A program made the position numbers and the translations under genes. Below the pieces are notes generated by a model, which saw only the letters and a program-made list of their open reading frames with translations, was not told the origin of the DNA and did not search any database. A DNA stretch of 64,000 nucleotides from Parapontixanthobacter aurantiacus. GTDB taxonomy: Bacteria; Pseudomonadota; Alphaproteobacteria; Sphingomonadales; Sphingomonadaceae. The stretch covers positions 1 through 64,000 of the forward strand of contig NZ_WTYW01000002.1 of NCBI RefSeq assembly GCF_009827635.1, given 5' to 3'. How positions within the stretch are numbered: position 1 is the first letter of the stretch; each line of letters begins with the position of its first letter. Shown here piece by piece: positions 27,012 through 35,996 of this stretch.

Positions 27012-28244
27012 ATGGGTATCCGCTCGATTGCTGTCATCGGAGCAAATCTCGCCGGAGGCCGTGCCGTGGAGGCGTTACGGCAGTCTGGGTTCGATGGCCA
27101 GATCGTATTGATTGGTGAAGAACCGTGGAGGCCCTACGAAAGGCCGCCATTATCAAAGGAGATGCTTTGGGATCCTTCGAACACAGCAGACAATTTTTTT
27201 CTGCAAGATGACTCATGGTACGCTGACAACAAGATTGATCTGCATCTGGGAATGCGCGCCGAAGCGCTTGACCTGGCTTCCGGCGAGGTCAGCTTGTCGG
27301 ATGGCAGGCTGATCCCGGCTGATCGGATCTTGCTGGCCACAGGTGGTTCAGCTCGCAAGCTGAACATCCGGGGAGCTGATGCTGCAAATGTACATTATCT
27401 CCGCACGCGCGATGACGCAGTCCGCATGGCGGCTGATTTGGTGGACGGAGCGCGAATAGTGGTCGTCGGAATGGGTGTAATCGGGGCGGAGGTGGCGGCG
27501 AGCGCAACAAAGCTCGGTTGCAAGGTGACTGCCATCGAGCCCTTGGCGGGACCGATGATTCGATCCCTTGGGCCGCAATTCAGCCAATGGTTGGGCGAGG
27601 AACATCGCAATCGCGGTGTCGACACCCGATTCGGCCGAGGTGTGAGTGGAATGAGGGTGGTTGACGGCCGGGTGAGTGAGGTCGAGCTAGACGATGGATC
27701 GCTTGTGGCTTGCGATGCTGTGGTGGTCGGCGTGGGCATCGCTCCGGAAGTTGGCTTGGCAAAAGGGGCGGGGATTGCAACCGATAATGGTATCGTCGTT
27801 AACCGTGAGTGCCGTACCAGTCACCCGAACGTCTTCGCGGCGGGTGATGTGGCTCAGCAAGAAAGTTTCTTTGGCGGCCGAATTCGTCACGAAACCTACC
27901 AGAACGCGGCAGAACAGGCGGATGCGGCCGCCTTGGCGATGCTTGGTCACGAAAGTGATTATTGCCGCCCCGCATGGTTCTGGAGCGACCAGTTCGATCT
28001 CAACATCCAGTTTTGCGGTCACATTCCGGTCGATGCGGAAGTAACCGTGCGAGGTCAAATCGAAAGCAACGCCTTCGCCGCTTTCTTCCGCTTCGATGAC
28101 GTCATCGTAGGAGCGTTGACGGTCAACCGTCCGGCCGAGATGAGCATCGGTAAACGCCTGGTCGAACGCCGACACCACGCCTCGGCAGATCAACTTGGTG
28201 ATCCAGATTTTTCTCTTCGCGAGCTGCTCAAACCGGCTCGATGA
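27012..28244 (+). CDS. Ferredoxin–NAD(P)H reductase of the oxygenase
   Basis: A 410-residue FAD/NAD reductase of the BphA4/AhdA4 type: FAD motif GANLAGGRAVEAL (residues 10–22), YERPPLSKE, NAD motif VVVGMGVIGAEVAAS, and VFAAGDVAQ. It passes electrons from NADH to the Rieske ferredoxin (34129) and on to the oxygenase. AAGGAAGG before ATG 27012 is a strong RBS. It is a separate paralogue from the reductase at 53578 in the core chromosome. Confidence 0.88.
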   Translation: MGIRSIAVIGANLAGGRAVEALRQSGFDGQIVLIGEEPWRPYERPPLSKEMLWDPSNTADNFFLQDDSWYADNKIDLHLGMRAEALDLASGEVSLSDGRLIPADRILLATGGSARKLNIRGADAANVHYLRTRDDAVRMAADLVDGARIVVVGMGVIGAEVAASATKLGCKVTAIEPLAGPMIRSLGPQFSQWLGEEHRNRGVDTRFGRGVSGMRVVDGRVSEVELDDGSLVACDAVVVGVGIAPEVGLAKGAGIATDNGIVVNRECRTSHPNVFAAGDVAQQESFFGGRIRHETYQNAAEQADAAALAMLGHESDYCRPAWFWSDQFDLNIQFCGHIPVDAEVTVRGQIESNAFAAFFRFDDVIVGALTVNRPAEMSIGKRLVERRHHASADQLGDPDFSLRELLKPAR

Positions 28245-28628
28245 ACGCAAATGGCTGTGCCCGGCCAGAGAAGGTGCCCTAGATCTGTCCCCCGTCAGCA
28301 CCCATGGCACAGGTTTGAGGTTGTGATTTAAGGGGGGTTTGGGTCTCGTCGTAGTGACGAAGGAACGAATCTATGGACGCCTCCCGCGCAAGGTGGATTT
28401 TTGATCGTGCTGCGGCATTGGATGCGTGAATCTATCCGGCCTATCGATCGAAGCAAACTTGCTTCTGGCCATGATGCGAATCCGCGCGGTTCAGTGCCTT
28501 CTAAGATGAGCGGCCTCGAAGGCCATCGTTCCTCACAGGCTGTGAAGCGGCGGTCCGTGCCGTTACACCATCAAGTCTTCACCTCGCATTTAAAGCCATT
28601 CGTGATCCCGCTCAGCGCTGAGCCATGG
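28245..28628. other. Non-coding stretch between reductase and IS110 transposase
   Basis: No convincing protein. It probably holds the downstream end of the IS110-family element. If the element belongs to the IS1111 group its bridge RNA would be encoded here, but I cannot show the structure. Confidence 0.35.
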
Positions 28629-29628
28629 TCACGCGACCTTGTAGCTCTCTCCGCTGCGCAATATCGCCCATGCCATGCGAGCCGTCTTATTCGCCATGGC
28701 GACGAGCGTCTTGTTGTGCCCAGCTCGGGTTAGCAGGTCCTGCGCCCATTTTGATCGCGGGTCTTCGTGCTTGCTGATCCTTAGCAATGCTGATCGAGCC
28801 CCGTGAATAAGTTGCCGTCTGAGATAATGGTTGGCCCTGCTTCCGATGCCGCCCAGCCTTGGTTTGTCGCCGGTCGTGTAATGTCGCGGTACCAGACCTA
28901 TCCAGGCAGAGAGGGCTCCGGCTTGATTTGAAGTGTCGGCCATCGTCAATCGCGGCCACCAAGGAGGTCGCGACGATCGGTCCTACGCCAGGTAGCGTGG
29001 TCAGACGTTTGCAACGTTCGTCGGTGCGGCAGATCTTGACCAGCATGTCATCAAGAGCCGACACTCTGGCATCAAGGTCGCGATACTCCTCAACGAGTTG
29101 TCGAAACAGGGGCTCGGCCAAGTCCGAGAGTTCGGCGGTCTCAATGATTCTCTCGATCTGCAAGCGGAACCGGGACGCACCAGCGGGCATGACTATGCCA
29201 TACTCAGCCAAAAGCCCACGCGTGTGGTTGATCAAAGCGGTCCGCTGGACGACCAGCCTGTCGCGCGTTCGATGCAGTGACTGAAGATCCTGCTGCTCGA
29301 CACTCTTCAGTGGCACGAACCGCATGGTTGGTCTGGCAGCTGCTTCGAAAATGGCTTCGGCATCGACTGCGTCGTTCTTCGATCCCTTCACGAACGGCTT
29401 TGCAAAACGCGGATGGATGAGACGCACACCGTGCCCCAAAGACTCGAAGGTGCGACCCCAATGGTGCGAGCTAGCGCAAGCTTCCATCGCGACCAATTGT
29501 GGTCGTAATCTGGTCACCGCGTCGACAAGCTTGGCCCGCCCAACCTTGCGCGAAACCACTTCGCCATCGTCAGTTAGCCCATAGATGTGGAAGGACTGCT
29601 TGCCCAAATCGATCGCCAGCATGTGCAT
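28629..29628 (-). mobile_element. IS110-family transposase, frameshifted
   Basis: On the minus strand from ATG 29628: MHMLAIDLGKQSFHIYGL (first RuvC-like Asp), VKGSKNDAVDAEAIFEAAARP, then the IS110 Tnp20 domain LTTLPGVGPIVATSLVAAIDDGRHFKS. A frameshift near 28930–28950 breaks it: after GRHFKSSR the correct reading resumes in another frame (NQAGALSAWIGLVPRHYTTGDKPRLGGIGSRAN … LLTRAGHNKTLVAMANKTARMAW), ending at 28629. Apart from this shift the protein looks complete (about 333 residues), so the decay is recent or a sequence error. Confidence 0.85.
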
Positions 29629-29700
29629 GTGACGAACTCCTCTGCCCAATTGTTGCTGCAATCTTCTTGGCCCGATTGCGGGAGGCGTCCATCCCATAAG

Positions 29701-30087
29701 ATGAGACCCAAACCCTCCAATACAAAATCGCGCGCCAAGGCTCCTGCGGAAGCGGTGGTGAAGGACATCCGCCGTGCCACTCGGCGCCATTTCTCGGCCG
29801 AGGACAAGATCCGGATCGTGCTGGATGGGCTGCGCGGTGAAGACAGCATCGCCGAGTTGTGCCGCGAGGAAGGCATTGCCGAGAGCCTATATTACATCTG
29901 GTCGAAGAAGTTCATGGAAGCTGGCAAGCGCCGCCTGGCTGGCGACACTTCCCGTGCGGCGACGACAGACGAGATGAAGGATTTGCGCCGTGAGTCCCGC
30001 GATCTGAAGGAATGCGTCGCCGACCTGACGCTCGAGAACCGTCTGCTCAAAAAAAGCATGCTGGCGGATGGGGGAGGCCAAGAATGA
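29701..30087 (+). CDS. IS3-family transposase OrfA
   Basis: A 128-residue OrfA with an HTH (RHFSAEDKIRIVLDGLRGEDSIAELCREEGIAESLYYIWSKKF) and a leucine-zipper-like C-terminus (LENRLLKKSM). ATG 29701 lies 72 bp from the IS110 transposase start, so the left end of the IS3 element is close to or cut by the IS110 junction. It overlaps orfB by 4 bp (ATGA), the usual frameshift window of the family. Confidence 0.8.
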   Translation: MRPKPSNTKSRAKAPAEAVVKDIRRATRRHFSAEDKIRIVLDGLRGEDSIAELCREEGIAESLYYIWSKKFMEAGKRRLAGDTSRAATTDEMKDLRRESRDLKECVADLTLENRLLKKSMLADGGGQE

Positions 30088-31132
30088 GGTATCCCGCAAC
30101 CGAAAAGCTCGAGATCACCAAGCTGGTCGAGCAATCGCACCTGCCAGCAAAGCGCACGCTGGATCAGCTCGGCATCCCGCGGCGGACCTTCTACCGCTGG
30201 AATGACCGATAACGGACAAGCGGGCCGGAAGGGCTTGCCGATCGGCCATCGGCGCCGAGCCGGGTGTGTAACCGTATCCCGTCCGGGATCCAGGGCCAGA
30301 TCGTCGAACTGACGCTGGAGCAGTCGGAGCTGAGCCCCCGCGAACTGGCGGTGCGCTTCACCGACGAGCAGCGCTACTTCGTGTCGGAGGCCACGGTTTA
30401 CCGGCTATTGAAGGCCCACGACCTGATAACCAGCCCGGCCTATGTGGTGATCAAGGCGGCCGATCGCTTCCAGACCACCCGGCCCAATGAGATGTGGCAG
30501 ACCGACTTCGACTACTTCAAGATCATCGGCTGGGGCTGAATGTATCTGTCGACGGTGCTCGACGATTACTCGCGCTACATCATCGCCTGGCGACTGTGCA
30601 GCACGATGCGGGCCGAGGACGTCACCGACACGCTGGATATGGCTCTGGCCGCCTCGGCTGCGATAACGCGCATGTTCAGTACAGGCCGAGGCTGCTCTCG
30701 GACAATAGTCCGAGCTACATCGCGTGCGAACTGGCAGAATACATCGAAGCGCAAGCCATGAGCCACGTGCGCGGCGCTCCGTTCCATCCCCAGACTCAGG
30801 GCAAGATCGAGCGCTGGCACCAGACCCTGAAAAACCGCGTGCTGCTGGAGAACTACTTCCTACCTGGCGATCTGGAGGCGCAGATCGAGGCCTTCGTTGA
30901 GCATTACAATCACCAGCGCTACCATGAGAGCCTGAGCAACGTGACGCCCGCAGGCGCCTACTTCGGCAGAGCTCCAGCCATCATCCAACAACGAGAAAGG
31001 ATCAAACGCAAGACCATCGCACATCGGCGCTTGCAGCACCGCAAGCTTGCCGCCCAACATCAACCCCAAGATAAGGCCGACGCTGCTTCGCTAATTTACG
31101 CCGCGAGTGGTGCCAAATGTTCTGACGACTGA
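30084..31132 (+). pseudogene. IS3-family transposase OrfB, broken
   Basis: OrfB starts at ATG 30084 (RYPATEKLEITKLVEQSHLPAKRTLDQLGIPRRTFYRW). A TAA at 30210–30212 and a TGA at 30537–30539 interrupt it, and a frame change lies near 30650–30665. Between these the rve core is recognisable: WQTDFDYFKIIGWG, YLSTVLDDYSRYIIAW, LLSDNSPSY (Asp) and HPQTQGKIERWHQTLKNR (Glu). The 3' end matches the lone copy at 10299–10552. This element is non-functional. Confidence 0.82.
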
Positions 31133-31133
31133 C
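30876..31133 (+). repeat. IS3-type element right end, copy B (direct repeat)
   Basis: This 258-bp terminal part of the 29.7–31.1 kb IS3 element is repeated in the same orientation at 10299–10552, 20.6 kb to the left. The two copies bracket TetR, both CoA ligases, oxygenase, meta pathway and reductase. Homologous recombination between them would delete that block as a circle. Confidence 0.9.
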
Positions 31134-31470
31134 ACCCAAGACCGGGATATGGTGGCGCGGACCAGCTAAAAGGTAGGAACCTTCGGCTCTCACGGATTAC
31201 TCAATATCCAGGCCGTCAATACAGGCCATTGCTCCGATGAAGATGTTCGATCGAGCTAAGAGGTGAGCGAAATGACGGTCTTGCTTGATCGTGAATGGCC
31301 TCGTCCGCAATCGAATCACACCCCTCCCCAAAGAAATATGGATCGAATTCAAGGCGGTCTGATTGCATCATGACCAACGTCTTGCTGCCAAGAAACTCCA
31401 CCTGCGATCCACCCTAGGACCTCGGTGCGACATCTCATGATGCATCGCGTGTATGCGACGAACGGGAATC
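31134..31470. other. Spacer upstream of the TonB receptor promoter
   Basis: No convincing gene. A 61-codon minus-strand open frame (31216–31401) has no RBS or recognisable family. Confidence 0.35.
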
Positions 31471-31510
31471 TTGACATATCGCGAAGCCCGGCTAATTAAG
31501 CGCTTGCTTA
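31471..31510 (+). promoter_or_regulatory. Promoter with overlapping operator for TonB receptor
   Basis: A consensus -35 TTGACA (31471–31476), 16-bp spacer and -10 TAATTA (31493–31498). The near-palindrome TAATTAAGCGCTTGCTTA (31493–31510) covers the -10. It matches 15 of 18 bases of the site before the oxygenase operon (13531–13548) without gaps. A repressor bound here would block RNA polymerase directly. Confidence 0.62.
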
Positions 31511-31565
31511 GCAGAAATGCGCCTGATTGTTTTGGTCAGTCACACGGAGCACCGGGAGGGAAAAT

Positions 31566-33947
31566 ATGATAAAGAAACAGCCTGCGAAAAAGGTAATTGG
31601 ACGCTACTGGTTGCTGGCGGCCTGCGCGCCACTCGCAATGTTTCCGGCAACTGTCTTTGCCCAAGATGATGGGACAACCGAGACGGACGCCCTGGAGGCC
31701 GAGGATTCGACAGGTCTCGGTGTAATCGTCGTGACTGCCCAGAAAAGGGAGGAGTCGCTCCAGAGCATCCCAGTGGCCATATCCGCTGTCGCGGGCGAAG
31801 CGCTGGAAGCCGGGAGCATTACCAGCGTGACCGATCTCGCTCAGATAACACCCGGTCTAGCATTCAACACTTTCCAGCCTGGCCAGCCGGAGATTTCAAT
31901 CCGTGGAATCGGAACGAAGGAAGATGGTGCAGGCGCATCGGATTCCACTCTGGTGATGGTTGATGGTGTTTATTTCGCTGCACGTAGCGCATCGAATGTC
32001 GATATATTCGATCTGGAGCGGGTAGAGATTCTACGTGGTCCGCAGGGTACTCTCTTCGGCAAGAATTCGATTGGCGGCGTTATCAATTACGTCACGCGCA
32101 AGCCTGATAGCACTTTCCGGGCGCGCCTGCGGCAGACCATCGGCAATTACGGCCAGTTTGACACTGCCGGACTTATCAATGTTCCGCTGGCGGATAATCT
32201 ATTCACCAAATTTTCCTTCAGTCGCCGAACGTTCGATGGATATGACGATTGGATCATTCCCGAACAGGTGGTGGAGCAGTCAAGGGTGCCGGGGACGGTT
32301 GAGAGAATAGGTGGGAACAACCAGTTTTCTTGGCGCTGGCAGACCCGCTGGGAGTCGTCTGATACACTGGATGTCCTGCTATCGCTGGACGGCGTGGACG
32401 AAGAGCTTGGCAACATCAACCGACAGCCGGTCGGTTCTGCAGGACCGCTCCATGACTGTGGGTGCGCGTCAGATCCTGTTGCCGTGGATATTGCGCTGGG
32501 AGGAGCGGACTCCGTTCGCACATATCTCGGTGAGGATGACAATGGCGGGAGCCGCGAGGCTTTCGGTGCGATGATTGAGGTCAACAAGCAGCTTTCCATC
32601 GGCACCTTGACCTTCAATGGAGCCTACCGGGAATCCGATTATTTCTTCGAGCACGACGATACTGGTCTGCCTCCTTCTCCGGTCGTAGACCTCACCGGCT
32701 CCAATGGAAATCCGAACGATCTCCTGCTTGGCGATCCTTCGATTGGATTCACATTCGACAATACGGATATCATTTGGGAAGATTCCCAACAGTTTACCGG
32801 TGAACTGCGCCTTGCGTCGAACGACGGGCCCTTCAACTGGGTAGTCGGTGTCTTTGCTACGTCCGAAGAAATAAACCGTGCAGAAGGAATTCTGTTTACA
32901 GCGCTTGCGGATGCATCGCTTGAACCGAATTATGCAATTGCAAACATGCTTTTCGATGGTTGGGCAGTCGCGGGCTTTGCGCAGGGTAGTTACGAGATTA
33001 CGCCTCGTTTAACTCTAACGGCCGGGGGGCGGTTCTCCTACGAAGAAAAGGAGATTGTAGCGTTTAATGACATGCCGCGATCCCCCTCACTACAACTTGT
33101 CCTCTCCCAGTTCGATCCGGCGAGTGGCAGCGACAATTGGGAGAACTTCTCTTGGAAGCTTGCTGTCGATTACGACATTGCAGACGACGTGATGCTGTAT
33201 GGTACGGTGTCGACCGGTTTCAAGAGCGGTGGATATACTGGCTCCGCCACTACTGCCGCCGGGGCGACTACGCCGTTTGAACCTGAAGAGGCCACAAATT
33301 ACGAGGTCGGTCTGAAGGGTGATTTCTTCGATAGCCACCTGCGTGTTAATCTGTCTGGCTTCTATGTGGATTACAAGGACCTTCAGGTTACGCGCTTCTT
33401 TCAGCCTCCCACATCGGGTGCGGGCGAATTTATCACCGAGAACGCTGCCAACGCTGAGATCCTTGGTCTGGAGGCGGAATTCACAGCCTTGCTAACCGAT
33501 AACTTGGAGATCGGCGGGTTCTATTCTTATCTCGACGTTACGTTCGAGGACTTCTTTGGAACCCCTGATATCTCCGGAGGGGGTGATTTTTCTGGCAACG
33601 TCCTGCGTCAGGCCCCTGAGCATAGCGCAGGCGGGCACATACAGTATGAATTCGATCTCGGTGGTGAGCGCGGGTATCTGGTTGCCAATGCAAACGCACG
33701 ATACCAGAGTCTCTCATATACGAATGTCGACAATAATCCGCTGGACGTGATCCCCGAGCACACCGTGGCAGACGCCTGGCTTGCTTGGCATTCCAACGAT
33801 GACCGGTGGATGGTCCAGGCTTGGGTCAAAAATATCACGGACGAGGTCTATCGCACCCATGTCTTCACGCAACGTGGTAATCGGATAGCCTTCGGCACTT
33901 TCGCGCCGCCACGGACTTATGGTTTGACGGTTCAATTCGACTACTAA
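31566..33947 (+). CDS. TonB-dependent outer-membrane receptor
   Basis: About 793 residues. N-terminal signal peptide (MIKKQPAKKVIGRYWLLAACAPLAMFPATVFAQ, cleavage after VFA). TonB box and plug start at GVIVVTAQKREESLQSIPVAISAVAG; the plug carries RGIGTKEDGAG and VEILRGPQGTLFGKNSIGGVINYVTRKP. The beta-barrel ends in a typical YGLTVQFDY with terminal aromatic. The type is the sphingomonad receptor family linked to uptake of aromatics and other hydrophobic substrates. I chose ATG 31566 with AGGGA upstream. Its operator links it to the oxygenase operon; import of the cluster's substrate is inferred. Confidence 0.9.
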   Translation: MIKKQPAKKVIGRYWLLAACAPLAMFPATVFAQDDGTTETDALEAEDSTGLGVIVVTAQKREESLQSIPVAISAVAGEALEAGSITSVTDLAQITPGLAFNTFQPGQPEISIRGIGTKEDGAGASDSTLVMVDGVYFAARSASNVDIFDLERVEILRGPQGTLFGKNSIGGVINYVTRKPDSTFRARLRQTIGNYGQFDTAGLINVPLADNLFTKFSFSRRTFDGYDDWIIPEQVVEQSRVPGTVERIGGNNQFSWRWQTRWESSDTLDVLLSLDGVDEELGNINRQPVGSAGPLHDCGCASDPVAVDIALGGADSVRTYLGEDDNGGSREAFGAMIEVNKQLSIGTLTFNGAYRESDYFFEHDDTGLPPSPVVDLTGSNGNPNDLLLGDPSIGFTFDNTDIIWEDSQQFTGELRLASNDGPFNWVVGVFATSEEINRAEGILFTALADASLEPNYAIANMLFDGWAVAGFAQGSYEITPRLTLTAGGRFSYEEKEIVAFNDMPRSPSLQLVLSQFDPASGSDNWENFSWKLAVDYDIADDVMLYGTVSTGFKSGGYTGSATTAAGATTPFEPEEATNYEVGLKGDFFDSHLRVNLSGFYVDYKDLQVTRFFQPPTSGAGEFITENAANAEILGLEAEFTALLTDNLEIGGFYSYLDVTFEDFFGTPDISGGGDFSGNVLRQAPEHSAGGHIQYEFDLGGERGYLVANANARYQSLSYTNVDNNPLDVIPEHTVADAWLAWHSNDDRWMVQAWVKNITDEVYRTHVFTQRGNRIAFGTFAPPRTYGLTVQFDY

Positions 33948-33994
33948 GTTGAGAATCAGGATTGACTGGAGACTCGAAGAGGGTTTTGCCGATA

Positions 33995-34022
33995 GGGGGC
34001 ACCTTGCCCCCCCCCCCCCCCC
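33995..34022 (+). terminator. GC hairpin running into a 16-C homopolymer
   Basis: GGGGGC (33995–34000) pairs with GCCCCC (34006–34011) around a 5-nt loop, 48 bp after the TonB stop. The right arm continues as an unbroken run of 16 C (34007–34022), followed by GCTTTT. It may end the TonB transcript. The homopolymer itself is odd (see findings). Confidence 0.5.
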
Positions 34023-34128
34023 GCTTTTAGACCGAGGTCGGATCCATAGTTTGTTCAGCTTCGTGCTGAAATGAGACCATGCGGCTTCCACTAGCAATGC
34101 GCTCACCGAGTTAAGATAAGGAAAAAAC

Positions 34129-34470
34129 GTGTACGTTGACGTATGCAGAAGTGACGACTTAGCGGATGGCGAGGTTCTGCGCTTCGAGCCTGACGGTTTA
34201 GACGAAGCCCTGGCAGTCTGTAAGTCCGATGGTGAATTTTTCGCGGTTTCAGATAAATGCTCTCACGGAAACTGGAGTTTGTCGGAAGGTTTTCTGGAGA
34301 ACTGTCATATTGAATGTGTGCTGCATGGTTCAGCATTCGATCTCAAAACTGGTTGGCCGGATAAGCTACCGGCGACAAAGCCGGTGAAAGTGTTCGACAC
34401 TAGGGTCAGAGACGGCGTGGTATCGGTCGATATTTCCTCGGGCAAGGTACGGGAGAAACCAGGCTCCTGA
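34129..34470 (+). CDS. Rieske-type ferredoxin of the oxygenase
   Basis: A 113-residue BphA3-like ferredoxin. Ligands C44/H46 (CSHGNWSLSEG) and C63/H66 (CVLHGSAFDLKTG) form the Rieske [2Fe-2S] centre. It would carry electrons from the reductase at 27012 to the oxygenase at 13599. GTG start at 34129 with AAGGAAA upstream. It stands alone, some 19 kb from the oxygenase alpha gene and 106 bp after the poly-C hairpin, so its expression control may be separate. Confidence 0.88.
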   Translation: MYVDVCRSDDLADGEVLRFEPDGLDEALAVCKSDGEFFAVSDKCSHGNWSLSEGFLENCHIECVLHGSAFDLKTGWPDKLPATKPVKVFDTRVRDGVVSVDISSGKVREKPGS

Positions 34471-34654
34471 GCAAAATTCCTTGCTCGCTGTCACATGATT
34501 TAGATATGCCGAGCTGGGCACTGGTAGAGTGCTCAATCTGATCATGCTTAATGATCGGCTGTCGGCAGCAGCATTGTGGAGATTTACAGCGCTACTCTGT
34601 CAATTCCGAAACGAACCTCGCAAGCTATTCGTTCATCAATGCCATGTCAGTCGT

Positions 34655-34846
34655 GACGTGCTCCCCTGAAATGTGACCGCAAATTGGTAGAGTCCGACGC
34701 GAAGGAGTCGGACGCAAATGAAGCGAAGCAGGTTTAGCGGAGAGCAGATCATCGCGGTTTTGAAGGAGCAGGAGGCGGGGATGCCGACGGCGGAGGTATG
34801 CCGCCGCCATGGGATCAGTTCGGCCACGTTCTACAAGTGGAAGTCT
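34655..34846 (+). mobile_element. IS3-family left-end remnant with truncated OrfA
   Basis: OrfA begins at ATG 34718 (MKRSRFSGEQIIAVLKEQEAGM, then AEVCRRHGISSATFYKWK) and stops at a junction near 34846. A TGACGTGCTCCCC end sequence near 34655 resembles the 8371 end and may be the element's left terminus. Only the first 43 codons survive. It abuts the integrase gene, whose 3' end lies 8 bp beyond the junction. Confidence 0.75.
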
Positions 34847-34853
34847 CATCCAC

Positions 34854-35996
34854 TTACATTTGACCTAGGAACTCTGCCCACACAACCATCAAGTCGCGCC
34901 GCTTGTCGAAGAAGTCGGTGCGGCGATAGGCGGCTTCAACCTGGTTGCTAAGCTTGTGCGCCAGTGCCTTGTCCGCGACCTCCTTCGGGAAGTCGGTCTT
35001 CTCTGCTGCCCAATCGGTGAACGCGGAACGGAAGCCGTGGACGGTTGCACCCTTGATCCCGGCATCGCGCAGTAGCTTGGTCATTGTCATGTCGCTGATG
35101 GGTTTCTCGCCATTATTCGAGAACACGAGGCCAGCGTCGCTCGTCCGCAGTTTCCAGCGCCGACGCAGAATCGAAACCGCTGCCTTAGAGAGCGGCACGA
35201 CATGCGTTTCCTTTGCCTTCATGCGCTCGCCGGGGATAGTCCAGGTTGCCTTGTCGAAATCGATCTCGGTCCAGACGGCCTTGCGCGTCTCGCTCGACCG
35301 CACGGCGTTGTAGATCGTGAAACGCAGGGCATCGCGGCCCGTGGTGGGTGATGCGGCCGCCAACTCCTTCATGAACGCTGGAATGTCGGCATAGGGCATG
35401 GCCTTGAAGTGCTCGACCTTGTCGGTCTGGCGCGGTAATCCTTTGCGGACTGAGCGCAGCGCAGCCTCTTCTTCACGCCATCCCTTGATATGCGCGAAGT
35501 CGAGCACGGCACCGATGCGCTGCAAGATCTTGCGAGCAGTATCGGGGATTTCGAGCCAGATCGGCGTGAGCACCTCGACGACGTGGGTGCTGTCCACCTG
35601 ATCGACGGGCTTCCTGCCGATCAGCGGGAAGACGTGGTTTTCCATGCTGGAAATCCAGTTGCGGTAGTTCTGGTTCTTCCAGCCGTCCTTCAACGCCTCG
35701 TAGCATTCGCGCGCTGCGGTTTCGAAGCTCGGCACCACTTTGCGCGACTTGCGTCGCTCGGCAACCGGATCGATCCCAGAGCGAACCTGGCGGCGCAATG
35801 CGGCTGCGGCGTCCCGCGCCTCGGTCAGCGTCACATCGAGCGCCGATCCCAATCCGTAATCGCGCCGCCTGCCGTTATGCTGCATCCGCAAGACCCAACT
35901 GCGGGAGCCGCTTTCCTTCACGAAAAGACACAAGCCACGGCCATCAACGTAGCGACCGGGCTTGGCGTTCTTCACCTTCAATGCTGTCAGTGCCAT
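34854..35996 (-). CDS. P4-type tyrosine integrase
   Basis: A 380-residue integrase with the DUF4102 N-terminal domain (KVKNAKPGRYVDGRGLCLFVKESGSRSWVLRM), a SAM-like core-binding domain, and the catalytic domain with R (AVRSSETRKAVWTEIDF), H-x2-R (VHGFRSAFTDWA) and a C-terminal Tyr (AAYRRTDFFDKRR). Such enzymes insert islands into tRNA 3' ends. Its 5' end faces the candidate att copy at 36161, 165 bp away, and core-like genes begin just beyond, so it marks the right edge of the island. The gene seems intact. Confidence 0.9.
   Translation of the reverse strand: MALTALKVKNAKPGRYVDGRGLCLFVKESGSRSWVLRMQHNGRRRDYGLGSALDVTLTEARDAAAALRRQVRSGIDPVAERRKSRKVVPSFETAARECYEALKDGWKNQNYRNWISSMENHVFPLIGRKPVDQVDSTHVVEVLTPIWLEIPDTARKILQRIGAVLDFAHIKGWREEEAALRSVRKGLPRQTDKVEHFKAMPYADIPAFMKELAAASPTTGRDALRFTIYNAVRSSETRKAVWTEIDFDKATWTIPGERMKAKETHVVPLSKAAVSILRRRWKLRTSDAGLVFSNNGEKPISDMTMTKLLRDAGIKGATVHGFRSAFTDWAAEKTDFPKEVADKALAHKLSNQVEAAYRRTDFFDKRRDLMVVWAEFLGQM

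Noticed and set aside
34540-34556. Inverted repeat GATCAT/ATGATC after the Rieske ferredoxin
   Set aside because: A 6-bp stem with a 5-nt loop and no U-run; too weak to call a terminator or operator.
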